A stretch of 64,000 nt of DNA from Pseudoalteromonas sp. T1lg23B (GTDB taxonomy: Bacteria; Pseudomonadota; Gammaproteobacteria; Enterobacterales; Alteromonadaceae). A program made the translations under genes and the position numbers. Below, piece by piece: positions 55,518 to 64,000 of the stretch. Within the stretch, counting starts at the first letter, position 1; every line of letters begins with the position of its first letter. The stretch spans positions 186,001-250,000 of the forward strand of contig NZ_PQBZ01000042.1 in the NCBI RefSeq assembly GCF_002964665.1. The letters run 5' to 3'. The notes beneath the pieces were generated by a model that worked only from the letters and a program-made list of their open reading frames with translations, searched no databases and was not told the DNA's origin.

Positions 55518-56171
55518 ATGAGCTTACTTAATCACTTGAACACCCATTTTTATCGGACTGAAGAATTATGCCACGCGTTAAAGATCGACACCGATCAACT
55601 TGCTCAATGGCAAGACTGTGGTTTGTTCCCAAAACCCAGTTACAGTATTCAAAATCAAATCAAGTGCAGCTCCTTTCTTGGCCTGTATGAGTGTGAAGAG
55701 TTCACCGATTATTACCCGCGTGGCTGCGCGCAGTGGGGGGTAGATTTGTCAAAGCATAAAGTCAGTAACGCAGCACAAGCGTATGAGCTTTTCTTCCAGC
55801 AATACACCCAGAGTTTAAACAGATGCCAACAACAAGGATTTCACTGTCAAGACGAACGTTTTAGTGACGACCTGTGTGAGCAAATACAAAGTGCATGGCA
55901 GCAATATTTATGCAGTAAATACGGTGTGATTAGCCAAAATGGGCTGGTTGAAGAGCTGGTACATATAGAATTGGGCCGCGCCATTGTGGATGAGATCACA
56001 GAAGAGCGAACGGCCCCAAGTATCAACCCACAAGACCGCCCCGCTCTGTTACAAGCCCTCAAACTACTAAATAGAGCCTTTAGCCACCCTGTAAAACATG
56101 AGCGCAACCACTCATTACGTGAGCGCTATATAGATGCATTGGTGTGTAAGTATGATTTATCGATAAAATAG
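55518..56171 (+). CDS. DUF6058-like protein
   Basis: 217 residues. The N-terminus (LNTHFYRTEELCHALKIDTDQLAQW..GLFPKPSYSI) resembles the opening of DUF6058 proteins, a family annotated in natural-product contexts with no known reaction; a MerR-like helix-turn-helix flavour (recognition of a start motif then G-L-F-P-x-P) is apparent. The rest is helical with several Cys. It faces away from the TonB receptor, and could regulate or accompany it; that is inference. Confidence 0.55.
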   Translation: MSLLNHLNTHFYRTEELCHALKIDTDQLAQWQDCGLFPKPSYSIQNQIKCSSFLGLYECEEFTDYYPRGCAQWGVDLSKHKVSNAAQAYELFFQQYTQSLNRCQQQGFHCQDERFSDDLCEQIQSAWQQYLCSKYGVISQNGLVEELVHIELGRAIVDEITEERTAPSINPQDRPALLQALKLLNRAFSHPVKHERNHSLRERYIDALVCKYDLSIK

Positions 56172-56348
56172 ATGTGCGACATTGCAAACATCACATCGCA
56201 CACAGTGCTCGTATGGGATGCTGAAGCCAATCAGCTAACTCTGTTGATTGCCGCACCCTTATAGCACTGAAAGTATGCGATGATCTTGAACAATCAACAT
56301 AGGATAATCTCATCAAGATTTTAAACTCGCTTTGTTTATAATAATGAA

Positions 56349-57437
56349 TCATAGCCTGTTGGCTGGCGAGTACTCCCGAATATAGCGTAATTCAAAATCA
56401 CTCCGTGCCAGATCTCCACACACATACTGAAAGCCGTAATCTAATGCTCCTTCAATATCCGATATGACAGGCTGTTCCTTAGCTAACCCTTTCATGCTTT
56501 CTAATAATTGCATTGCTCTATCATTATCACTTAAACAGCCGAACTCAAAAATTGAATACAATTTGGCATATTCATCTCCTTGCTCCAAAGCACGATTAAG
56601 TAACATCCCCACTTTAGCTCCTTCACTTATCCGAGCAAGAATGAAAGTCGAGCGAGGGTCTTGTCGATGCTCTACAAGATAATTCAGGATGGTTTTAGCT
56701 TTAAACGGAGAGTGTGGGAACTCACCCTTATACCTTCCTAAAGCGTTAATATGCTGCCCACTATAATAGCTGTAAGCGTAGTAAAGAGCTTCCTTTGTGG
56801 AGTAGGCATCAAGACTCTTGGGAGTAACATCAATATTCTTAGCTTCGTGTCGCTCCACTGACTGCACGTAGCTTTCTACTACCTCTTGTTGATAACTATA
56901 ACTATTAAAGAAATAAACCGAATAAACGGTAACGAGCATGGTTAAAGGTAATAAGATCAACAATATTGGAAATACAACAAACCAGCGATTTTTAAGCTTT
57001 AAGCTACTTTCGTGTGCTTGCTGCTCCATCAACACGTAAAAAGCTTTATGTTCAAGCAGTGGAATACCTCTGCGAGCAATAAATGCAGCAGACCATGCAC
57101 CAAGAATATATAAGCCTATAAGAATCATCGCCCAGTTTGTTCCATAAAGAACAATGCCTGAATTCACAGCAAAAACAATCAAAAATAGGTGGGCTATAAA
57201 TGCGATAAAGGCGAATCTTCGCCCATAGCCGTCACCACAATACCTCACTACAAAACCTACAGCAGCACCGCTTATCACCAACATAACGGGTGAAAATCTA
57301 GGCACAAGCTCAAAGATAACATTCCAAGTCACTAAAATTGGGATACACCAAAATATCACAGCAAACGTGGCCTTTAGTGCATTTTGTTTATTGAGCTTTT
57401 TTTCTACTTGCTCGAGTATATGAGGGTCAACTTGCAT
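56349..57437 (-). CDS. Uncharacterised membrane protein with helical repeat C-terminus
   Basis: 362 residues: about five transmembrane segments (roughly 25-43, 48-64, 75-95, 100-120, 153-173) and a soluble C-terminal part (about 185-362) of helical, Sel1/TPR-like character (EGAKVGMLLNRALEQGDEYAKLYSIFEF). No family named with confidence. Monocistronic. Confidence 0.65.
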   Translation of the reverse strand: MQVDPHILEQVEKKLNKQNALKATFAVIFWCIPILVTWNVIFELVPRFSPVMLVISGAAVGFVVRYCGDGYGRRFAFIAFIAHLFLIVFAVNSGIVLYGTNWAMILIGLYILGAWSAAFIARRGIPLLEHKAFYVLMEQQAHESSLKLKNRWFVVFPILLILLPLTMLVTVYSVYFFNSYSYQQEVVESYVQSVERHEAKNIDVTPKSLDAYSTKEALYYAYSYYSGQHINALGRYKGEFPHSPFKAKTILNYLVEHRQDPRSTFILARISEGAKVGMLLNRALEQGDEYAKLYSIFEFGCLSDNDRAMQLLESMKGLAKEQPVISDIEGALDYGFQYVCGDLARSDFELRYIREYSPANRL

Positions 57438-57716
57438 TGATGTTCATCGCATATGATATAGTTGTGTAACGTACGCAATAGTACCAATAACCTTGAGTCA
57501 ATAAACAGCATTATTAGCAATAATTATTATCGGTAGCAATATAATAGTATTTCAGCAATTCATGAATAACAGCCCTATGTGGTTATTCACCAAACTATAA
57601 AGCCTTAATAGTAGTGCAAACATGAACTCTCTCGCTGGTCTAGCCTCATATCTCAAAGCTAACAACCCTTAACAAGTACAGACTGTTTGGAAAGAATATT
57701 GAAGCTAAGCCGCAGA

Positions 57717-57980
57717 CTATTGGTATTCCTGCTCAAAGTGTGCACGCATTACTTCAAATGCTTTTAGCACCTCTAATTGTGGCTTACACAGCTCATCGTA
57801 CCATGCGTCAAAACGCTCATCGTCATCTTGATCACTCAAAGCTTGATATTGAGCTAATAATTCTATGATGTCTGTATGTGTACATGCTAGTGCATCAAGC
57901 CTTTCACTCAATGCTGAGTGATCTTTGTTTTTCAATGTCGCAATGACGCTGTTATCTAATTGTTGGTTCTGCTCCGTCAT
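57717..57980 (-). CDS. Small acidic hypothetical protein
   Basis: 87 residues, acidic and helical (SDQDDDERFDAWYDELCKP), no family recognised. A GGGAGCC stretch about 7 bases ahead of the ATG supports expression. Confidence 0.6.
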   Translation of the reverse strand: MTEQNQQLDNSVIATLKNKDHSALSERLDALACTHTDIIELLAQYQALSDQDDDERFDAWYDELCKPQLEVLKAFEVMRAHFEQEYQ

Positions 57981-58125
57981 AGCGGCTCCCTTTTAAACAT
58001 TACGCTCCTTATTTATAACAGTCTGGTAGCGAATAGCTAGCCCTGATCGTACTAGTTGCGCAACATTCAAGCGGTTCTGTTAAAAAATTAGAATTTTTCA
58101 ACTAATTTTTTATTCTTTATTTTTG

Positions 58126-58518
58126 CTATTTACCAAATAATAATTGCCAAATACTAGGTGGTTCATGAAGCTTATGATATTGCTTGCGAAGTTCATCTAT
58201 TTTTTTAAGCTGTTCTTTGGCTTCTGCCAGTTTTCCTTCTTTAGCTAATTTCTCACTGTTTTCCAATACCTTAGCCACCCTATTCAAGCCCTCTTTTGAT
58301 TTATCCAGAAGTTTTGCATCAAAATTGTGCTGTTGACTTAGTGATAGATGCTCTCGAAACGCGGCTATGCTCTCAAGTAGCAGCTGTTGAGACTCACTTT
58401 TCATGGCATTTTTATAGGCAAGACCCATATTTTTCATGGTAACTTCTAAATCACTGCTTTGCTTAGCAGCTAACGACATAGACACAACAAACAATGTGAA
58501 TAATAGGGTTTTGAGCAT
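58126..58518 (-). CDS. Cytochrome b562-like periplasmic protein
   Basis: 130 residues from the ATG at 58518 (GGAGG about 6 bases upstream); a frame extending to 58575 is not used. A signal peptide (about 1-18, ending SLAAK) leads into a four-helix-bundle pattern. DLEVTMKNM matches the Met-ligand segment of cytochrome b562 (DLEDNM), and RKQYHKLHE its His-ligand segment, with compatible spacing. Haem b binding is therefore likely; function unknown. Confidence 0.75.
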   Translation of the reverse strand: MLKTLLFTLFVVSMSLAAKQSSDLEVTMKNMGLAYKNAMKSESQQLLLESIAAFREHLSLSQQHNFDAKLLDKSKEGLNRVAKVLENSEKLAKEGKLAEAKEQLKKIDELRKQYHKLHEPPSIWQLLFGK

Positions 58519-58582
58519 AAATCCTCCGAAAAATTTCCGTGCATTATAGTGACCTTTGAAAGATGAAAAAAGCATTAACGGT

Positions 58583-58600
58583 CCAACCTGAGTAGGTTGG
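58583..58600. repeat. Short hairpin in the divergent region
   Basis: CCAACCT-GAGT-AGGTTGG inverted repeat between the b562-like gene and the binding-protein gene; operator or hairpin, not resolved. Confidence 0.4.
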
Positions 58601-58662
58601 CCAAATAATTTCAGATTTTTGTGCCATAATAGTTACTTAACTAAATGATTGATGAGGTTAAT

Positions 58663-59721
58663 GTGTTCAAAAAGTTTGCACTTATGTGCATTTTTTTGAT
58701 GTTCGCCGTCCCTAGCATGGCTGCCCAGCTAAAAGTAACGTTTATTAACCCAGGGTTTTCTGATGACAATCCTTCGGGAAACTTTTGGTTAAACGTCACT
58801 GCGTTTATGCAAGCCGCCGCAAAAGATCTTGATATTGATTTAACTGTGATGTACGCAAACCGTAATCATATTGATATGAAGAAAATGGTGGATAAAGCAT
58901 TGTCCAGAGATAATCATTATTTGATACTAGTAGATGAAAAGTCCGTAGTAACTCAATCTTTGTTAACTTCTCAAAACTTACACAAAAAAATCGTTTTTTT
59001 GCTTAACACTCCCACCAAACAAGAGCAAATCAGACTCAAGAGCAGAGGCTTTGGTATTCTAGGAAGCATTGTGCCTGATAACTATCAAGCTGGCCGATTA
59101 CTGATCCAACAACTTGATAGCCTGATAGTAAGGTCAAAGAAAAACCCCGTAGTAAACACCTTGGCATTGTTGGGAGAAAAAGCAACGGTAGCGGCTCGAC
59201 AACGTGAACAGGGGTTGCTTAGTCATAGTAATCGCTCCCCAAATCTAAAGCTACAACAACGTGTCGATGCCAATTGGTCACAGCAAGAAGCCTACAGAAT
59301 AACCAAAGGATTACTTAAGCGCTTTCCAGAAACAAAACTAGTTTGGGCTGCCAATGACGCTATGGCAAAAGGTGCAGCAAAAGCCGCCAGAGAGCTTTCA
59401 ATACGAGACCAGATGAGAATTGGCGGAGTCAATTGGGATAAGGATCACCATACCCTGTTAGACACATCCGTTGGTGGCCACGTAACGCTTGGGGCCTTAG
59501 CGATGGTCAAAATAGCAGATCACTTTAATAATCCAGCTAACGTGATAGGTGACAACGAATTGCCTATTTTTAAGGTCTATGAAGCTAAGTATGAGCCTCT
59601 ATACAAGGCTATTCACACAAAAACGCTGGATAAAATCGATTTCCGATATTTCTCTGTGGTCCACACTTCACCTGCCCCAAAACCGTTCACAATTGACAAT
59701 ATGACAGCGCTAGTAAAATAA
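58663..59721 (+). CDS. Periplasmic sugar-binding-like (PBP1) substrate-binding protein
   Basis: About 352 residues. A GTG at 58663 with GAGG 5-6 bases upstream gives a clean signal peptide (MFKKFALMCIFLMFAVPSMAA). The mature protein has the type 1 periplasmic-binding fold: LKVTFINPGFSDDNPSG, VVNTLALLGEKATVAARQREQG and LVWAANDAMAKGAAKAARE, ending with GGHVTLGALAMVKIAD. No ABC permease or ATPase gene is adjacent, so it may serve a sensor or a distant transporter. Confidence 0.8.
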   Translation: MFKKFALMCIFLMFAVPSMAAQLKVTFINPGFSDDNPSGNFWLNVTAFMQAAAKDLDIDLTVMYANRNHIDMKKMVDKALSRDNHYLILVDEKSVVTQSLLTSQNLHKKIVFLLNTPTKQEQIRLKSRGFGILGSIVPDNYQAGRLLIQQLDSLIVRSKKNPVVNTLALLGEKATVAARQREQGLLSHSNRSPNLKLQQRVDANWSQQEAYRITKGLLKRFPETKLVWAANDAMAKGAAKAARELSIRDQMRIGGVNWDKDHHTLLDTSVGGHVTLGALAMVKIADHFNNPANVIGDNELPIFKVYEAKYEPLYKAIHTKTLDKIDFRYFSVVHTSPAPKPFTIDNMTALVK

Positions 59722-59921
59722 ATTTCTATTTAATTATTATAAATAAACAAAATAGAAAATTACATAATAGTTAATTTTAAAAATAACGAATGCACATAAT
59801 CGAGCTTAGGTAGCTTGTATGTTCCCACCCTTGCCCCCGTACAAAAAACACACTGTTGACACAGATCAATTTACCTGTTTTATTTACAGAGGTTAACAAC
59901 ATGTAATAAAGGTAACTTAAA

Positions 59922-61541
59922 ATGAAAAAATTAGTTTCTAACAGCGTAAAACTCTCCGTTCTTTCAGCCTGTGTTGGTGCAGCTTTAAGCGCAGGACATG
60001 TATCTGCTAGCGAAGAGCAACGCGTCATCGTGACACTAAATGACAGCGCTGTAAAAACAGCACCTGTTTTTATGTCCAAAGCTGATGTAGCAAGATTTAA
60101 GCAGCAAACTCTTACTACCTTCGCTCAACAATTAAACGTCACACCAATGACAGCGCTGCCAAGTGTAAATGCTGTTGTTATGAACGTGACTCCAGAGAAA
60201 CTTGCTGAACTCAAAGCAAACCCTCAGGTTGCAAATGTCGAGGTGGACCCAAAACGCTACTTAATGGCAGAATCAACGCCTTACGGTATCAATATGGTTC
60301 AAGCTAACCAACTAGCAGATACCATGAGTGGTAATCGTAAAGTATGTATCATGGATACAGGTTATACCCTTAATCACCCAGACTTACCTAGTACCGGTAT
60401 TACTGGTAATGATGGGCATGGTTCAAATGATACTGGTAACTGGTATAACGATGGCAATGGTCACGGGACTCACGTGGCAGGTACGATCGCAGCAATTGGC
60501 GGCAATGGTCAAGGTGTTGTGGGCGTAAACCCATCGGGCCAACTTGGACTGCATATCGTAAAAGTATTTAACGATCAGGGTCAGTGGGCTTATGGCTCAG
60601 ACCTAATCAAGGCCATCGAGCAATGTGAAGCGTCTGGCGCTAATGTAACCAGCATGAGTTTAGGTGGTAGCGGCAGTTCTAGTGCTGAGCGCAATGCATT
60701 CCAACAAAGCTACAATCGCGGCGTTTTGCACATCGCAGCGGCAGGTAATAGCGGTAACAGCAACCTTAGCTACCCTGCATCTTACGATGCTGTAGTCTCC
60801 GTTGCAGCAGTAGATAGCTCTGAGAATAAAGCATCATTCTCTCAGTATAATAATCAGGTTGAAATCGCCGCTCCTGGTGTGGGTGTAAACTCTACTTGGA
60901 ACAACAACGGCTACAAATCTATCAGCGGTACTTCAATGGCAACACCACACGTATCAGGTGTTGCAGCGCTGGTATGGAGTCACTACCCAGAGTGTACCAA
61001 CGATGATATTCGTAAAGTACTCAATGCAACAGCTAAAGATAAAGGTGCCCCAGGTCGTGATACATCCTATGGTCACGGTATCGTACAAGCAAAAGCTGCG
61101 TATGATTACCTAGCGCAAAATGGCTGTAGTGGCGACCCACAGCCGGGCCCAATTGCAAGCTTCAGCTATAGCATAAACGGTAAAACGGTTAAGTTTACAA
61201 ATACATCTAAAGATGCGCGAAGCTATTCATGGCAATTTGGTGATGGCGCGAGCAGCGCAGAAGCATCACCTAGCCACACTTATGCAGCAGCAGGCAACTA
61301 CCAAGTTACACTGACCGCTAAAGATGGTGACAAGTCTAACTCGGTCACCAAAACAGTTACTATCGAGGGCGATGATCCTAAAGGATGTGATGGCATAGCA
61401 GCTTGGTCATCATCAAAAATGTACTATGCAGGTGACCTCGTTTCATACAAAAACTACAAGTATGAAGCAACATGGTGGTCTCGCTCTGCACAGCCTGACA
61501 TTTTCAGCAACGTTTGGAAGCGTTTAGGTGCTTGTAACTAA
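59922..61541 (+). CDS. Secreted S8 subtilisin-like protease with PKD and CBM5/12 domains
   Basis: 539 residues: signal peptide (about 1-28), I9-type propeptide (to about 110), then the S8 catalytic domain with Asp in VCIMDTGYTLNHPDL (about 144), His in NGHGTHVAG (about 184) and Ser in GTSMATPHVSG (about 338). A PKD domain (YSWQFGDGASSAEASPSHTY) and a C-terminal chitin-binding-like CBM5/12 module (AWSSSKMYYAGDLVSYKNYK) follow. Likely acts on insoluble polymer-associated protein outside the cell, as in marine serine proteases of Pseudoalteromonas. Confidence 0.93.
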   Translation: MKKLVSNSVKLSVLSACVGAALSAGHVSASEEQRVIVTLNDSAVKTAPVFMSKADVARFKQQTLTTFAQQLNVTPMTALPSVNAVVMNVTPEKLAELKANPQVANVEVDPKRYLMAESTPYGINMVQANQLADTMSGNRKVCIMDTGYTLNHPDLPSTGITGNDGHGSNDTGNWYNDGNGHGTHVAGTIAAIGGNGQGVVGVNPSGQLGLHIVKVFNDQGQWAYGSDLIKAIEQCEASGANVTSMSLGGSGSSSAERNAFQQSYNRGVLHIAAAGNSGNSNLSYPASYDAVVSVAAVDSSENKASFSQYNNQVEIAAPGVGVNSTWNNNGYKSISGTSMATPHVSGVAALVWSHYPECTNDDIRKVLNATAKDKGAPGRDTSYGHGIVQAKAAYDYLAQNGCSGDPQPGPIASFSYSINGKTVKFTNTSKDARSYSWQFGDGASSAEASPSHTYAAAGNYQVTLTAKDGDKSNSVTKTVTIEGDDPKGCDGIAAWSSSKMYYAGDLVSYKNYKYEATWWSRSAQPDIFSNVWKRLGACN

Positions 61542-61562
61542 GCCGTGAAGCAACACAGAATT

Positions 61563-61586
61563 AAACGCCCGCATTAGCGGGCGTTT
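61563..61586. terminator. Hairpin between protease and EamA transporter genes
   Basis: 10-bp stem AAACGCCCGC / GCGGGCGTTT with loop ATTA, just downstream of the protease stop and converging on the transporter end. Confidence 0.8.
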
Positions 61587-62405
61587 CTATATGAGTAATA
61601 TAAGTGTGCTTAGCAGCATAAAAAAAATCGCCACACATTGCTTGTTGGTCAGCTGCTCTTTAAATATCCACGCGCCTACCAACATCGCGCTGATAATGCC
61701 GATAGAACGCTTTAACCCTTCGACTATACCTGGCTGCATCAACTCAATTGCCACAAGCTGAAAAATAACCGCACTTGAAAATACTAATGCTGAAACACTC
61801 CACCAACCAATGTGCTTTTGAATAGCATCCAACTTTACGCGCACGCCCAATGCCAAAGCTGTAGCGCTTAGTACTATGATCGTTATGTAAGTAGCATGAA
61901 ACGCTTTATCTGAGTACTGTAAAGCATACTTATCGATAACAATGCTACATCCCCAGCACGCTGAAGTAAGTAGAGCTTGCCAAATACCGCCCTCTGAAGT
62001 GTTTAACCGAGCTCCCATTAACCAAAAAGAACCACTGACTATTCCCAAAATTCCAAAAATTTGTACTAATGTCAGTGGCTCTTTGAGCCATAGCCATGCC
62101 AGCAAGGCTGAACATACGGGCGTGAAAGATAACATTGATAATACGATGGCTATTTTTCCAATAGCAAGAGCACGAATAAACGCAACGCTGGCTATGGCTG
62201 CAAGTAATCCACTGAAGCTTGCTGGCAGAAAGTACTCAATTGACGGCAGCTTAGCACCACCGTACACCCATAACATCAAAAATACTGGCAACACACTCAG
62301 ACTAAATACCACAGACATAAGTGGGGCATCGTAATAAGCCGCGAGTTTCTTTCGGCAAAAATCAAACCCAGCCCAACATAGCGCACTCAACAATGCAAAC
62401 AACAT
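61587..62405 (-). CDS. EamA/DMT-family transporter
   Basis: 272 residues with nine or ten hydrophobic helices, two EamA-like halves (LFALLSALCWAGFDFCRKKLA near the start; ALLTSACWGCSIVIDKYAL in the second half). Metabolite exporter of unknown substrate. Starts 2 bases after the stop of the phosphotransferase-like gene, so an operon. Confidence 0.85.
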   Translation of the reverse strand: MLFALLSALCWAGFDFCRKKLAAYYDAPLMSVVFSLSVLPVFLMLWVYGGAKLPSIEYFLPASFSGLLAAIASVAFIRALAIGKIAIVLSMLSFTPVCSALLAWLWLKEPLTLVQIFGILGIVSGSFWLMGARLNTSEGGIWQALLTSACWGCSIVIDKYALQYSDKAFHATYITIIVLSATALALGVRVKLDAIQKHIGWWSVSALVFSSAVIFQLVAIELMQPGIVEGLKRSIGIISAMLVGAWIFKEQLTNKQCVAIFFMLLSTLILLI

Positions 62406-62407
62406 AG

Positions 62408-63361
62408 TTAACCTCTGACAAGTTTCAATGCGTTATGAGACTGCTCGCGCATATAGTTATTGATTTTAAAATGATCGGGTTTCCACCCTAATAGGAAACG
62501 ATGAAAATCAGCCCAAACGACAGGCCATAATTCACGCCAACTGGTGACGATATCTTGAGTGCGTTGTGTACTGCATGTAGCAGATAAATTATCAGACAAC
62601 ATTGAAAAGTAATATTCGAGCAAGTTGTCAGCATTGGTCTGCAAGCCATCATTATCGAACACACTCGTAAAATACAGCATGACATCTTGTATACCAAGCC
62701 CCGAGCCAAGCCATTGAAAGTCATAGCCCAACACCTCTAGTTCGGGGCTAAACGCAAAGTTCGCAGCTTTTGCATCACCATGTATTTGGGTACGATAAGG
62801 ACAGTCACGGATAAGTTCAGCAATACACTTTGCGTGTGTTTTTAGCTCTCCATGGGCCATTCTTTGCAACTCATCTGGGCGTGTAGCTAGATGCCAATAC
62901 CCTCCCTCCTGCCAGCCAATATCTGCTCGCAAAACAAAGTAGCTGTGAAACTTTGCCAGCCAATTTAACACTTGGTGATGATGAGCAATTGATAACTCAC
63001 TTTTCGGATTAAACCCTTCAGGCGCAAAATCGGCTAACACTAAACAAGTGGTATGGTCTCGCTGAATCGCGTGTATTAACTTAGGTACTTTGCAAACCTC
63101 GTTAAGCTGCACAGTTTGTTGCTGATAAAACGCCAGCTCAACTTGGTATGACTTTAACTTACGCGCCAACGCAAAATCTGATTGTATTATGTTTCTGTGA
63201 GTAAGCTGCGTTGGAACTTGGGCAAACTTGACCACCACATCGACACCATCCAAATGCATTCTATTTACTGAGCCACAACCACTCCAAAGCTGGCTACTAC
63301 TCTCTTTATCTACAATATCTTTGAACGTTTCACTGAGAATTTCGTAAAGCATATCTGTCAA
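62408..63361 (-). CDS. Aminoglycoside/choline-kinase-like phosphotransferase
   Basis: 317 residues. The kinase-like catalytic loop HGDAKAANFAF and the following VLGYDFQWLG (Mg-binding Asp) are visible, with an N-lobe VDVVVKFAQVP containing the ATP Lys. Substrate small molecule unknown (choline, ecdysteroid-like, or other). Coupled with the EamA transporter, suggesting phosphorylation and export or import of one compound. Confidence 0.8.
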   Translation of the reverse strand: MTDMLYEILSETFKDIVDKESSSQLWSGCGSVNRMHLDGVDVVVKFAQVPTQLTHRNIIQSDFALARKLKSYQVELAFYQQQTVQLNEVCKVPKLIHAIQRDHTTCLVLADFAPEGFNPKSELSIAHHHQVLNWLAKFHSYFVLRADIGWQEGGYWHLATRPDELQRMAHGELKTHAKCIAELIRDCPYRTQIHGDAKAANFAFSPELEVLGYDFQWLGSGLGIQDVMLYFTSVFDNDGLQTNADNLLEYYFSMLSDNLSATCSTQRTQDIVTSWRELWPVVWADFHRFLLGWKPDHFKINNYMREQSHNALKLVRG

Positions 63362-63406
63362 TCACTACCCATTTATATTAAACGCTAACATTTTTTACCA
63401 ATAAAA

Positions 63407-63436
63407 AAAGCCCCTGACGTATTGTTCAGGGGCTTT
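63407..63436 (-). terminator. Terminator of fadE
   Basis: 11-bp stem AAAGCCCCTGA / TCAGGGGCTTT; on the minus strand it is followed by a run of seven T. It closes the transcript of the gene ending at 63486. Confidence 0.88.
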
Positions 63437-63485
63437 AAATGTAATTAAGTGCCGATACAGCTAGCACTTAAGGCATTGTTGACTG

Positions 63486-64000
63486 TTAGCTTGCTTGCTG
63501 AACTTTTTCAACAGGCTGGGCGTTGTCATCCAGTAAGTTCATATCAAAATCAAACTCATCAACGCGAATCGCTTTTTCACGTTTCCTATTGTAATCAATA
63601 AGCTGAGCATATTCCTCTGAACTAATCAGGTTAGCTGTAAGCGCGTTATCCAGCGTCTCTGCAAAACGCACTCCTGGCTTAATTTGCTTACTACGAAGGG
63701 CTTTTTTCACTTTAGCTAGTAGGTCTAGACACGCCATCTTAGCTTTATAAGCTTGCTCGTTGATGTCATGACCATCACCAGCCGTAGGCTTGATCAAATG
63801 CGTTAGCTGTGCTTTGAACGCTGTATCAAGCTGAGCAGCTTGTGCTAGCTCACGAACTAAATCATCGCTGATTGTTGGCATTCTATGTGTGTAATGCATA
63901 GTGATAACACGCATAAACTTACGAGTTCCAGACGCAGGGAAGTTGTCTAAAAACTTATGCAACGCGTTTTCTGCACTTTGTAATGCCCAGCGTGTGGCAT
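63486..64000 (-). CDS. fadE: Acyl-CoA dehydrogenase FadE, C-terminal part
   Basis: The frame stays open to the right edge: before the nominal TTG at 63962 it already reads ATRWALQSAENALHKFLDNF, so the gene continues out of the window. The region matches the DUF1974 C-terminal extension of FadE-type acyl-CoA dehydrogenases (WALQSAENAL...LDNFP, then ISSEEYAQLIDYNRKREKAIRVDEFD). FadE starts fatty-acid beta-oxidation. The flavin domain is outside the window. Confidence 0.8.
   Translation of the reverse strand, partial: ATRWALQSAENALHKFLDNFPASGTRKFMRVITMHYTHRMPTISDDLVRELAQAAQLDTAFKAQLTHLIKPTAGDGHDINEQAYKAKMACLDLLAKVKKALRSKQIKPGVRFAETLDNALTANLISSEEYAQLIDYNRKREKAIRVDEFDFDMNLLDDNAQPVEKVQQAS

Noticed and set aside
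63486..63962. Stand-alone 158-residue protein starting at TTG 63962
   Set aside because: The frame is open upstream to the window edge with FadE-like residues, so it is a partial gene rather than a small one.
1..64000. CRISPR arrays, tRNA or rRNA genes
   Set aside because: No regularly spaced repeats and no tRNA- or rRNA-like segments were recognised by eye; a dedicated scan could still reveal a small RNA.

Overview
The window looks like a chromosomal segment of a marine gammaproteobacterium, most likely Pseudoalteromonas or a close relative in the Alteromonadales. The indications are a moderately AT-rich sequence, a secreted S8 protease with PKD and chitin-binding-type modules, a TonB-dependent receptor, an Lrp/astC/astA/DUF1338 arginine-catabolism cluster, an AbgT transporter, and gene families typical of Shewanella, Vibrio and Pseudoalteromonas. 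This is inferred from protein families only. No rRNA, tRNA or CRISPR array was recognised.

Layout. 1-4.1 kb: end of an RND efflux locus (lipoprotein adaptor plus a pump gene with an in-frame stop). 4.2-9.6 kb, minus strand: fatty acid desaturase, peroxiredoxin, VOC protein, RluF, DUF418 membrane protein and an EAL/HDOD protein. 9.7-21.7 kb, minus strand: a complete glycogen operon in transcription order CBM48 protein, malQ, glgB, glgX, glgP, glgC, glgA, with glgA frameshifted. 22-25.6 kb: GGDEF/EAL protein, a membrane protein and a lipoprotein. 25.6-31.8 kb: a gene-poor accessory mosaic. 31.8-35.5 kb: Lrp regulator divergent from astC-astA-DUF1338. 35.8-45.9 kb: DUF2252, RNase Z, two small proteins, a photolyase/cryptochrome, AbgT, GST, then a Crp/nitroreductase/YdcZ operon and ZapE. 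46-64 kb: M9 collagenase-like lipoprotein, NYN protein, fibrinogen-like secreted protein, RhlE, a DapA-family enzyme, TonB receptor, DUF6058 protein, hypotheticals, cytochrome b562-like protein, a periplasmic binding protein, S8 protease, EamA transporter, a kinase-like protein and the 3' part of fadE.

The most interesting region is the 25.6-31.8 kb mosaic. A 96-bp copy of the 3' end of the Lrp gene lies 5.3 kb from the original in direct orientation. Inside are a decayed IS3-type transposase readable only through its stops, a nonsense-mutated serine hydrolase, an RsgA-like GTPase, a truncated NERD-like gene start, and an attC-like palindrome directly behind an ankyrin/membrane gene pair, as expected for a stray integron cassette. 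A 17-bp direct repeat adjoins two of the fragment junctions.

A second theme is single-site lesions in otherwise intact genes: stops in the RND pump and serine hydrolase, and one-base frameshifts in glgA and a YdcZ-like gene. These may be real pseudogenes or base-calling errors; raw reads would decide.
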